Assembly: GCA_047967505.1 (NCBI GenBank)
Contig: CM106539.1
DNA length: 64,000 bases
Source of the DNA: Dipteris shenzhenensis
Lineage: Eukaryota; Polypodiophyta; Polypodiopsida; Gleicheniales
Strand: one strand, 5' to 3'
Made by a program: the position numbers and the translations under genes
The notes under the pieces: model-generated
Seen by the model: only the letters and a program-made list of their open reading frames with translations
Databases searched by the model: none
What the model was told of the DNA's origin: nothing
Part shown: positions 8,799 to 20,721 of the stretch, piece by piece
Position numbering within the stretch: the stretch's first letter is position 1
Layout: the number at the start of each line of letters is the position of its first letter

Positions 8799-11700
8799 GA
8801 TCGACCATGCAAAGGATATCTGATGGGAACAATACTTTTCCTACACCCCAACATAGGTGGTATTGAAATTTTCTCAAAGAGCCACACCCATCCGATAAGT
8901 ACTTGGTCAGATAACATACCTAAGTGCATTTTTTTTTGCGGATGTGCAATTCACTACCGAAAAAATGTTGTATAATGCGTGATCGACCATGCAAAGCATA
9001 TCCGATGCTCACAATAGTTTGCATGCACCTCAACCTAGTTCAAACGGACTTGCGTGCAAAGTGGAGCCCCCATCCGATAAGTACTTGTTCGAATAACACA
9101 CCTAGGACTATGTTTTTTTATGGTTATGCATGACACAGGCAAAAACGGTGTTTTATGCTTGATCGACAATGCAAAGCATATCCGATGGGCACAATACTTT
9201 GCACACATCTTCAACTAGGTGTAATTGATCGACCATGCAAAGCATATCCAATGGGCACAATACTTATCCTACGCCAGGTAACCTAGGTGGTATTGAAATG
9301 TTCTCAAAGAGGCACACCCATCCGATAGGTACTTGGTCAGATAACATACCTAAGGGCGTGTTTTTTTGCGGATGTGCGTATCACTATAGGAAAAACGTTG
9401 TATAATGCATGATCCACCATGCAAAACATATCTGATGGTAACAATACTTTGCACACACCTCAAACTAGTTGAAATGGCTTGCGTGCAAAGTGGAGCCCCC
9501 ATCCGATAAGTACTTGTTTGAATAACACACCTAGGACCATGTTTTTTTATGGTTGTGCATGATACTAAGGCAAAAATGGTGTTTTATGCTTGATCGACAA
9601 TGCAAAGCATATCTGATGGGCACAATACTTTGCACACACCTTCAACTAGGTGGAATCGACTTACATGAAAAGTGGCATTCCCATCGCATAAGTACTTGAT
9701 CGGATAACATACCTAACGGCGTGTTTTTTTGCGAATGTGCATATCACTACAGGAAAAACGTTGTATAATGTGTGATCGACCATGCAAAGCATATCCGATG
9801 GTGACAATACTTTGCATGAACCTCAACCTAGTTGAAACGGACTTGCATGCAAAGTGGAGCCCCCATCCGATAAGTACTTGTTTGAATAACACACCTAGGA
9901 CCGTGCTTTTTTATGGTTGTGCATGACACTAAGGCAAAAACAGTGTTTTATGCTTGATCGACAATGCAAAGCATATTCCATGGGCACAATAATTTGCACA
10001 CACCTTCAAATAGGTAAAATTGACTTACATTCAGAGTGGCATTCCCATTGCATAAGTACTTGATTGGATAACACACCTAGCAGTGTGTCTTTTTACAGAT
10101 GTGCATGACACTAAGACAAAAATGGTATTTAATGCTCGATCGACCATGCAAAGCATATCCGATGGGCACAATACTTTTTCTATGCCTTAACCTAGGTGGT
10201 ATTGAAATTTTCTTAAAGAGGCACACCCATCCGATAAGTACTTGGTCAAATAACATACCTAAGGGCGTGTTTTTTTGCGGATGTGCATATCACTACCGGA
10301 AAAACGTTGTATAATGCGTGATCGACCATGCAAAGCATATCCAATGGTGACAATACTTTGCATGCACCTCATCCTAGTTGAAACAGACTTGTGTACAAAG
10401 TCGAGCCCCCATCCAATAAGTACTTGTTTGAATAACACACCTAGGACCGTGTTTTTTTATGGTTGTGCATGACACTAAGGCAAAAACGGTGTTTTATGCT
10501 TGATCGACAATGCAAAGCATATCCGGCGGGCACAATAATTTGCACACATCTTCAACTAGGTGTAATTGACTTACATGCAAAGTGGCATTCCCATCGCATA
10601 GGTACTTGGTCGGATAACACACCTAGCAACATGTTTTTTTACGGATATTGTGCATGACACTAAGGCAAAAATGGTATTTAATGCTCGATTGACCATGCAA
10701 AGCATATCTGATGGGCACAATACTTTTCCTATGCCTTAACCTAGATGGTATTGAAATGTTCTCAAAGAGGCACACCCGTCCGATAAGTACTTTGTCAAAT
10801 AACATACCTAAGGGCATGTTTTTTTACAGATGTGCATATCACTACCGGAAAAACATTGTATAATGCGTGATCGACCATGCAAAGCATATCCGATGGTCAC
10901 AATACTTTGCATGCACCTCAATGCAAATAAAATAGACTTGCTCGCAAAGTAAATCCCCCATCCCATAAGTACTTGTTTGAATAACACACCTAGGACCGTC
11001 TTTTTTTATGGTTGTGCATGACACAGGAAAAAACGGTGTTTTATGCTTGATTGACAATGCAAATCATATCCGATCGGCACAATACTTTGCACACACCTTC
11101 AACTAGGTGGAATTGAATTACATGCAAAGTGGCATGACCATCATATAAGTACTTGATCAGATAACATACCTAGCAGCGTGTTTTTTTACGGATGTGCATG
11201 ACACTAGAGCAAAAATAGTATTTAATGCTCGGTCGACCATTGAAAGGATATCCGATGGGCACAACACTTTTCCTATTCCTCAACCTAGGTGGTATTGAAT
11301 TGTTCTCAAAGAGGCACAACCATCCGATAAGTACTTGGTCAAATAACATACCTAAGGGCGTGTTTTTTTGCGGATGTGCTTATCACTACGGGAAAAACGG
11401 TGGATAATGCGTGATCGACCATGCAAAGCATATCGGATGGTCACAATACTTTGCACGCACCTCAACCTAGTTGAAACAGACTTATGTACAAAGTGGAGCC
11501 CTCATCTGAGAAGTACTTGTTTGAATAACACACCTAGGACCGTGTTCTTTTATGGTTGTGCATGACACTAGGGCAAAAACGGGGTTTTATGCTTGATCGA
11601 CAATGCAAAGCATATCCGATGGGCACAATACTTTGCACACACTTTCAACTAGGTGGAATTAACTTACATGCAAAGTGGTGCACCCATCCCATAAGTATTT

Positions 11701-14700
11701 CATCGGATAACATACCTAGTAGCGTGTTTTTTTACGGATGTGCATGACACGAGCAAAAATGGTATTTAATGCTCGATCGACAATGCAAAGGATATCTGAT
11801 GGGCACAATACTTTTCCTATGCCTAAACCTAGGTGGTATTGACATGTTCTCAAATAGGCACACCGATCAGATAAGTACTTGGTTGGATAACACACCTAAG
11901 GGTGTGTCTTTTACGGATGTGCATATCACTAGGGGAAAAACGATGTATAATGCGTGATCGACCATGCAAAGCATATCCGATGGTCACAATACTTTGCACC
12001 CACCTCAAACTAGTTGAAACAGACTTGCATGCAAAGTGGAGCCCCCATCTGAGAAGTACTTGGTTGAATAACACACCTAGGACCGTGTTTTTTTATGGTT
12101 GTGCATGACACTAAGGCAAAAACGGTGTTTTATGCTTGATCGACAATGCAAAGCATATCCGATGAGTACATTGCTTTGCACATACCTTAAACTAGGTTGA
12201 ATTGACTTACATGCAAAGTGGCATGCCCATCCCATAATTACTTGATCGGATAACATACCTACCAGTGTTTTTTTTTTTTCGGATGTGCATGACACCAAGG
12301 CAAAAATGGTATTTAATGCTCGATCGACCATGCAAAGCATATACGATGGGCACAATACTTTTCCTACCCCTCAACCTAGGTGGTATTGACATGTTTTCAA
12401 ATAGGCACACCCATCCGATAAGTACATGGTCAGATAACACACCTAAGGGCGTGTTTCTTTGCGGATGTGCATATCACTAGGGGAAAAACGGTGTATAATG
12501 CTGCATGATCGACCATGCAAAGCATATCCAATGGTTACAATACTTTGCACGCACCTTATACTAGTTGGAAGATACTCGTGTGCAAAGTGGAGCCCCCATT
12601 CGATAAGTACTTCTTTGAATAACACACCTAGGATCGTGTTTTTTATGGTTGTGCATTATTGGTGTTTTATGCTTTGTCGACAATGCAAAGCATATCCGAT
12701 GGGCATAATACTTTTCACACACCTTAAAATAGGTGGAATTGACTTACATGCAAAGTGGCATGCCCATCCCATAAGTACTTGATTGGATAACATACCTACA
12801 AACGTGTTTTTTTATGGATGTGCATGACACCAAGGCAAAAATGGTATTTAATGCTCGATCGACCATGCAAAGCATATCTGATGGGCACAATACTTTTCCT
12901 ACCCCTCAACCTAGGTGGTATTGACATCTTTTCAAATAGGCATACCGATACGATAAGTACTTGGTCAGATAACACACCTAAGGGTGTGTTTTTTGTGGAT
13001 GTGCATATCACTAGGGGAAAAACGGTGTATAATGTGTGATCGACCATGTAAAGCATATCCAATGGTCACAATACTTTGCACACACCTCAGCCTAGTTGAA
13101 GAATACTTGCGTGCAAAGTGGATCCCCCATCCAATAAGTACTTGTTTGAATAACACACTTGGGACCGTGTTTTTTTATGGTTGTGCATTACACTAAGGCA
13201 AAGACGAGCTTTTATGCTTGATCGACAATGCAAAGCATATCTGATGGGCACAATACTTTGCACAAATCTTAGACTAGGTGGATTTGACTTACATGGCAAA
13301 GTGACGCGCCCATCCCATAAGTACTTGATCGGATAACATACCTAGGAGCGTGTTTTTTTACAGATGTGCATGACACTAGACCAAAAATAGTATTTCATGC
13401 TCGATCGACCATGCAAAGGATATCCGATGGGCACAAGACTTTTCCTACGCCTCAACCTAGGTGGTATTAATATGTTCTCAAAGAGGCACACCCATCCAAT
13501 AAGTACTTGGTCAGATAACATACCTAAGGGCGTGTTTTTTTGCGGATGTGCATATCACTACGGGAAAAACGGTGGATAATGCGTGATCGACCATGCAAAG
13601 CATATCCGATGGTCACAATACTTTGCACGCACCTCAACCTAGTTGAAACGGACTTGCGTGCAAAGTGGAGCGCCCATCCCATAAGTACAAGTGATCGAAT
13701 AACATACCTAGCAGCATGTTTTGATGTGCATGACACTAAGGCCAAAACGGTGTTTTATGCTTGATCGACAATGCAAAGCATATCCGATGGGCACAATACT
13801 TTGTACACACCTTCAACTAGGTTGAATTAATTTACATGCAAAGTGGCGTACCCATCCCATAAGTACTTGATCGGATAACATACCTACCAGCGTGTTTTTT
13901 ACAGATGTGCATGATACTAGAGCAAAAATGGTATTTAATGCTGAATCGACAATGCAAAGGATATCCAATGGGCGCAATACTTTTCCTATGCCTCAACCTA
14001 GTTGCTATTGACATGTTCTCAAAGGGGCACACCCATCAAATAAGTACTTGGTTGGAGAACACACCTAAGGTCCTGTTTTTTTACGGATGTGCATATCACT
14101 AGGGGAAAAACGGTGTATAATGCATGATCGACCATGCAAAGCATATCTAATGGTCACAATACTTTGCACGCACCTCAAAATTATTGAAACAGACTTACTT
14201 GCAAAGTGGAGCCCCCATCTGAGAAGTACTTGTTTGAATAACACACCTAGGACCGTGTTTTTTTATGGTTGTGCATGACACTAAGGCAAAAACGGCGTTT
14301 TATGCTTGATCAACAATGCAAAGCATATACAATGGGTACAATACTTTGCACACACCTTAGACTAGGTGGAATTGACTTACATGCAAAGTGGCATGCCCAT
14401 CCCATAAGTACTTGATTGGATAACATACCTACAAACGTGTTTTTTTATGGATGTGCATGACACCAAGGCAAAAATGGTATTTAATGCTCGATCGACCATG
14501 CAAAGCATATCTGATGGGCACAATACTTTTCCTACCCCTCAACCTAGGTGGTATTGACATCTTTTCAAATAGGCATACCGATACGATAAGTACTTGGTCA
14601 GATAACACACCTAGAGGCGTGTTTTTTTGCGGATGTGCATATCACTAGGGGGAAAATGGTGTATAATGCGTGATTGGCCATGCAAAGCATATTCGTTGGT

Positions 14701-16565
14701 CACAATACTTTGTACGAACATCAACCTAGTTGAAACCGACTTGTGTGTAAAGTGGAGCCCCCATCTAAGAAGTACTTGTTTGAATAACACACCTAGGACG
14801 TGTTTTTTTATGGTTGTGCATGACACTAAGGCAAAAATGGTGTTTTACGCTTGATCGACAATGCAAAGCATATCCGATGGGCACAATACTTTGCACACAC
14901 GTTCAACTAGGTGGAATTGAATTACATGCAAAGTGGCGTGCCCATCCCATAAGTACTTGATCGGATAACATACCTAGCAGCGTGTTTTTTAATGGATGTG
15001 CATGACACTAGACCAAAAATAGTATTTAATGCTCGATCGACCATGCAAAGGATATCCGATGGGCACAATAATTTTCCTATGCCTCAACCTAGGTGGTATT
15101 GAAATGTTCTCAAAGAGGCACACCCATCCGATAAGTACTTGGTCATATAACATACCTCCTAAGGGCGTGTTTTTTTGCAGATGTGCATTTCACTACGGGA
15201 AAAACGGTGGATAATGCGTGATCTACCATGCAAAGCATATCCTATGGTCACAATACTTTGCACGCACCTCAACCTAGTTGAAACAGACTTGCGTGAAAAG
15301 TGGAGCGCCCATCCCATAAGTACTTGATCGAATAACATACCTAGCAGCGTGTTTTTTTATGGATGTGCATGACACTAAGGCAAAAACGGTGTTTTATGCT
15401 TGATCGACAATGCAAACCATATCCGATGGGCACAATACTTTTCACACACCTTCAACTAGGTGGAATTCACTTACATGCAAAGTGGTGCACCGATCCCATA
15501 AGTACTTGATCGGATAACATACCTAGTAGCGTGTTTTTTATGGATGTGCATGACACTAGAGCAAAAATGGTATTTAATGCTTGATCGACAATGCAAAGGA
15601 TATCCGATGGGCACAATACTTTTCCTATGCCTCAACCTAGGTGGTATTGACATGTTCTCAAAGAGGCACACCCATCAGATAAGTACTTGGTTGGATAACA
15701 CACCTAAGGGCGTGTTTTTTTATGGATGTGCATATCACCTTGGAAAAACGGTGTATAATGCGTGATCGACCATGCAAAGCATATCTGATGGTCACAATAC
15801 TTTGAACGCACCTCAACCTAGTTAAAACAAACTTGCATGCAAAGTGGAGCCCCCATCTGAGAAGTACTTGTTTGAATAACACACCTAGGACCGTGTTTTT
15901 TTATGGTTGTGCATGACACTAAGGCAAAAACAGTATTTTATGCTTGATCGACAATGCAAAGCATATCCAGTGGGTACAATACTTTGCAAACAACTTAAAC
16001 TAGGTGGAATTGACTTACATGCAAAGTGGCATGCCCATCCCATAAGTACTTGATCGGATAACATAACTAGCAGCGTGTTTTTTTATGGATGTGCACGACA
16101 CTAAGGCAAAAATGGTATTTAATGCTCGATCAACCACGCAAAGCATATCCGATGGGAACAATACTTTTCCTATGCCTCAACCTCAGTGGTATTGACTTGT
16201 TTTCAAAGAGGCACACCCATTTGATAAGTACTTGGTCAGATAACACCCCTAAGGGCGTGTTTTTTTACGGATGTGCATATCATTAGGGGGAAAACGGTGG
16301 ATAATGCATGATCGACCATGCAAAGCATATCTAACTTGCGTGCAAAGTGGAGCCCCCATCTGATAAGTACTTGTTTGAATAACACACATAGGACCATGTT
16401 TTTTATGGTTGTGTATGACATTGAGGCACAAATGGTGTTTAATTGCATGATATACCATGCAAAGCATAGACGATGGGCACAATACTTTGCACGCACCTCA
16501 ACATAGGTGTTATTGAGTTGCATGCAAAGTGGCATGTCCATCTGATGAGTACTTGATCGGATAAC
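8799..16565. repeat. Satellite array: ~181-bp monomers in trimer and nonamer order
   Basis: About 43 monomers, most starting with GATCGAC(C/A)ATGCAAAG. Three monomer types alternate. Type A has TTTTCCTA..CCTCAACCTAGG and GCACACCCATCC. Type B has CACCTCAACCTAGTTGAAAC and GGAGCCCCCATC. Type C has CACACCTTCAACTAGGTGGAATT and GTGGCATGCCCATC. Type A starts fall at about 10138, 10687, 11231, 11775, 12322, 12857, 13403, 13944, 14490, 15035, 15583 and 16128, a mean spacing near 544.5 bp. Spacing is irregular at the left edge, where the C monomer at 9161 is cut to 66 bases, and the last units (16314-16565) are degenerate. Small open frames inside monomers are not continuous because 181 is not a multiple of three. 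It resembles centromeric or subtelomeric satellites; location is unknown. Confidence 0.93.
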
Positions 16566-16659
16566 TTCTCCCACCAATAAATTAAGTACTAATTAAAAAT
16601 TATAATAAACGAGTAGATTATTAAAAAGAGACTAATATTTATGTAATTGTTGCTACTAC
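16566..16659. other. A/T-rich spacer, possible intron end
   Basis: A short A/T-rich stretch joins the satellite to the next gene. TTGCTACTACAG ending near 16660 looks like a 3' splice site directly before the first coding-like segment. Confidence 0.35.
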
Positions 16660-19600
16660 AGCTTGCTTGCAAAGGACTCTCACAAAGGAGATGGCTATAG
16701 ATTTTGTTCCAGGGATGGATGTGATTTTATGTAGCAAAAGAGAAGTAGTTGCATTTGCTACAATACATGATAGTGATCCCAATTCAGTTTGCCACTTTCG
16801 AAGACTTGGCGAAGATAAGGTGGCAGTTACTGTATCAAAGATTCTTAGCGCACATGTTGAGCTAGTATAAATATGGAGATATGGAAACACTTGGAGATGT
16901 TATGCCCTACAATACATCCAACAAATCATTTATAGCATGGGACAAAGATGAGACTTATGCAACAGACGTTATCAAGAATACAAAGTGCACCACCTTGGAT
17001 TTTACTATAGGGGACATTTTACAAATGAGATCATTTGCAAATAAGACTGTAGCAGAAGGTGAAGTATTGGGATTTGAACAAGTGGAGCAATGGTATGGTC
17101 ATTTGCATAGATGAGGATTCTAAAAGTCACTGATGATGGTATGGTTGATAACATAACATCCTTATGTGAACCCTACTATGAGGTAGTCAAGAATATGAGA
17201 TGGAGCATGCAATTTTTAAACATGAGAAAGAGGCACGTGGTTTTCAATGATAAAGACAAAGTATACTACAATATCAAAGGACCTAAAAAGTGTGCCCATG
17301 TGCCACGCTCTATCACTTCAAATGTGGATGATTTCAATGTACTCAATTATAAAAGTGACATCTTGTCTGGAGTGGATGAGTTCATTGGTTCCGAGAAACA
17401 AAATGACTTTAGAAGCAAAGCCTTATCTGGGGTGAATGAATTCTTGCACAGTGAGAAGGGCAAAGGTTTCAATAGCGATGTCTTGTCAAGTGTGGATGAG
17501 TTCATGCATATTAAGAAACTTGGTGTCAATCAAACTTGTGGATTTGTGAAAGCCATGCAAGATGTCCCAATGAGCGATGTTCTCTCAGGAGTGGAAGAGT
17601 TTCAAGGTTCTCAATACTCTCGTAGAATATTGAATTCATTGAATGGTCCTAAGAGTATGTTAAAAACGAGGATGAGATCAACAGAGGATTATTCAATATT
17701 TAACTTTGATTGTGATATGGCCAAGGATGCAACGATCAATCATGGATGCCTGGTTACAAACAAATGTGAGGAGAAGAAGTGCATAAATATAGATAGCAAC
17801 ATGCACAAGGAACAAAAACGGTCATACATATGCATGAAGAGAAAGCGAATCCAGGAAAATCCACAAAAGCAACCAAAGAGGAAGAGAGTAATGAAGGAGG
17901 AGAACATGTTAAATGCATTCGTATATCTATGTTGCAAGCAAAGATGTATGCGCTTCATTGATCTTGCAGACATCAGGGAATGTAGAGGACACGTGTGGCA
18001 AAGAAGAGAAAGCGAAAGAAATGAATACCTTCTCACAAGTCTCTCTTGCTTTCTTCAGAATGGCAATAAAAGGCTAAGTTCAAGACAAAAGGTAAAACCT
18101 CTCATAAATGGAAAAAAGATTTGCAATAAGGTATATTGCATTATTACTGGATTATCCCATGGTATATATTGGGATTTAGTCACCAAGGCAAAGGACGGCA
18201 ACAAATTTAGCATTCACAATAATAGAGGAAGGTCCAAATCAAGAATCTCAACTATCAGGGCAGCAGCAATTTTACAAGACCATACATGAAAATGCTTTAC
18301 CTCAACCCCATATATCTACCAAACTCCCTAACGGTGACGCGATCATTGAAATGCACCTTCCAATGGGCTACAAAGCTCGAAGTATTTGACTCTATTGTAG
18401 AAAAGCAAAGGCAAAGAGGGGATGCCGTAGCTTCTTCTCATACTTTGTATACTCTTTGGAAGAAGAACTTTGGATATGTTAAAATCCCAAGGAGGCAAAA
18501 AATGTCAAAGTGCAATGTCTGTGATGATTTAAAGTGAGTGATTGAGAGCGCAACATGTCCAAATGAAAGGGAATTATACAAAAAAAACTGAAAATCTCAT
18601 CATGACCTTATTCGACACTCCAAACAAAAATATGCATTTTGGAAGGAGCACGCTATTTTGCATCCCGATGACTACATGTGCCTTATTGTAGATGGCATGG
18701 ATCAGAATACAACAACATTGTCTTGTTTTATTGCCACTCCACCTAAATTACAAGGAAAGCACTTTCTAAAGACACATCTATGTGGAGTGTTAGCGCATGG
18801 AATTAAGTTCTTTGCAAATATATGGATTGATTCCTTGCATCTACATGATAGCAATCAAGTTGTAACATCCATTATGAAGGCAATTCACAATGTACATGTA
18901 GAAAAAGGTCGCCTACCACCGACTTTGAGAATACAAGCTGATAATTGCTAGCCAGAAAATAAGAATGTACTCATGTTTGCATTCTGCTCCATGCTAGTTG
19001 CTCATCGAATCTTTAATGAGGTCGAATGTGGATTTTTGTATGTTGGGCATACACATGAGGATATCGATCAGGTTTTTAGCACAGTCTCAAGAGAGCTTAA
19101 ATGCAAGGATGTGGAGACAATAACTTGGTAAGAAGATGTGGCAGGCAAGTTGGTGGTCATAAGGAAAGTACAATATGTGAGAGGCTCGAAAGAATGTATG
19201 ATTGGAAGAGCTTCATTCTACCTTTCATACAAACGGGTGGTGATGCATTGACAGGTCATACCAATCCACACTACTTTCGTTTTTTTTTTTAAGATGAAAA
19301 AATCCGTAATGCAATGGCAACAGTATTCTCATGATACAAAATGGGAACCTGAAGAACCTTACAGTCTCTTAACTTCAATTTCCAACAAGGAAAGGTATCC
19401 AACATGGGCTCCTATACAAGAATTCAATGAGAGGTCTAACTGTGAAATAGAAGGATTAAAAGCATTTATTACATACAAAGAGGAAATGCTCCGCCTACTT
19501 GGAGAGAACACACTACCACTGTAATTAACCTGACACAAAAATTAATAAAGAACCTTGAGAGAATGCGAGGCTCAAAGGATGTCAAGGAAGAATGCAATAT

Positions 19601-19745
19601 GTTTTGGCCAAATGTTCATAACGATTTGCGCCCAGCTCCAGTCTTTGAAAATGAATTTGTATTTTGATTTGGAAAGAATATTTTCACAAAGTAAACTTTT
19701 CATTTGGGAAGGATTTTTGGGCTTCGTCCAAAAACAATAGAAAAA
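16660..19745 (+). pseudogene. DUF7869-like transposase-type gene, multiply broken
   Basis: Segments in order: 16667-16870 (FVPGMDVILCSKREVVAFATIHD...), 16881-17114, and a 392-codon frame at 17111-18289. The last holds a 20-residue repeat (residues about 82-141 and 155-172, consensus SD.LSGVDEF..SEK..F), a basic KRKRIQENPQKQPKRKRV stretch (243-260) and CCKQRCMRFIDL (274-285). Further on: 18286-18537 ending KCNVCDDL, 18658-18951 with VDGMDQ (about 18691) and LRIQADNC, then VGHTHEDIDQVFS (about 19042-19080) and more to 19745 (FWPNVHNDLRPAP). DGMDQ, DNC and GHTHEDID are the conserved acidic blocks of a transposase-like family now annotated DUF7869, possibly a DDE triad; that reading is mine. TGA at 18536, TAG after DNC and several frameshifts make it non-functional. 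Confidence 0.6.
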
Positions 19746-19839
19746 GTCCAAAATTAATGAAATAGGTGTTAAATGCTATATTCAAGATCAGTGATATTGT
19801 GAGGTATGCTTACTATCAAATCGCATTGATTGCATTTTC

Positions 19840-20171
19840 TTCAATTTAAGTTGAATAATCTATAGACTGATTATGCAAATATCTTACATGGGCATGTGAA
19901 ATACATGGATATCTCAAAAAGAGCTCCATATCAAGCATCAAGAAGGCTAGGGTGGAATCCATCGAAGCCATATGCTTGCTTGAGAAGCACTTTCCCTTGA
20001 GCATTATGACAACTCAAGTACACTTGCTTGTGCACATAGTTGATGAGGTGGCTATTGCAGGTACCATTCATAGTCGGTGGATGTTTTCTCTCAAGCAGTT
20101 TATGAAAACTTTGAAGGGATTTGTAAGACAAAGAGCAAGACCAGAAGCAAGCATGGCAGAGGGATGGCTTG
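19840..20171 (+). pseudogene. DUF4218 fragment of a CACTA transposase
   Basis: The frame through 19952-20171 reads LEKHFPLSIMTTQVHLLVHI, then VDEVAIAGTIHSRWMFS, then LKGFVRQRARPEASMAEGW. This matches the DUF4218 signature of CACTA TNPD proteins (LEk.FP...m.HL..HL..E....GP...RWMy......LK..V.n.arpE.Siaeg). It breaks off exactly where the CACTACAAGG terminus of another CACTA element begins at 20172, so it is the interrupted target. I cannot tell whether it belonged with the DUF7869-like gene upstream or to a separate element. Confidence 0.7.
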
Positions 20172-20285
20172 CACTACAAGGCATAGGCCATTTTCCGACA
20201 GAAATACCGACGCTTTTTACATTAAAATTTTTTTTTTCACGGGCGCAAACGTCGCTATAAGTGTCGCTAAAAGCGTCGAAAAAGG

Positions 20286-20434
20286 ACCGTCGCTACAAAG
20301 CGACACTGGCAATCGTCGCTATATAGCGACACTAGCAATCATCGCTATATAGCGACGATGCAAACGTCGCTATATAGCGACACTGTTAATCGTCGCTATA
20401 TAGCGACACTGGTAAACGTCGCTATATAGCGACG
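20286..20434. repeat. Subterminal palindromes CGCTATATAGCG, family B copy 1
   Basis: Five copies of GTCGCTATATAGCGAC or one-base variants, plus one CGCTACAAAGCG variant, are spaced about 24-27 bases apart with AATC/AAAC linkers. Position next to a CACTA terminus and the repeat design match subterminal binding arrays of TNPA-like proteins. Copies 2 and 3 of family B keep only one or two of them. Confidence 0.8.
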
Positions 20435-20446
20435 ATTAACAGAAGT

Positions 20447-20522
20447 TAAAAAAAAGGGTTAGTGGGGCTAAACAGGTTTTCCTTTTGGCCCTGTTTAGCC
20501 CCACTAATCCTTTTTTTTTTTT
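20447..20522 (-). terminator. Long hairpin with T run, 3' of the TNPA-like gene
   Basis: Arms GGTTAGTGGGGCTAAACAGG (20457-20476) and the complementary stretch near 20490-20510 flank a short loop, with an A run on the outer left and a T run on the outer right. Because the arms are complementary, a transcript of either strand could fold here. It lies about 200 bases downstream of the stop at 20722. The same hairpin is at 41444-41512 and 59806-59882. It may end or protect the transcript, or be a structural part of the element end; the terminator role is a guess. Confidence 0.4.
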
Positions 20523-20721
20523 TGTAATTACAAAAGAAAGTTTTTTATAACAAAATTTCCCTTGCTTGCAAGGTGATACAAAATTGTTCTTGTGAAATGA
20601 TGAGTAACAAATGCATATACATGTCAAACATATACAACAGTGTTTGTAACAAAATTACCCTTTCGAAAGGGCGATACAAAATTGCTCAAACGAGCGGATA
20701 TATAAAATGCTACTACCACTA

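Noticed and set aside
8799-16565. About forty open frames of 60-100 codons on both strands within the satellite, some with similar proteins (MLDRPCKGYPMGTILF-like)
   Set aside because: They repeat because the monomer repeats. Monomer length is not a multiple of three, frames change from unit to unit, and both strands look equally open.
8799-16565. CRISPR-like regular repeats
   Set aside because: Repeats are about 181 bp and contiguous, without short repeats and unique spacers, in a eukaryotic sequence.
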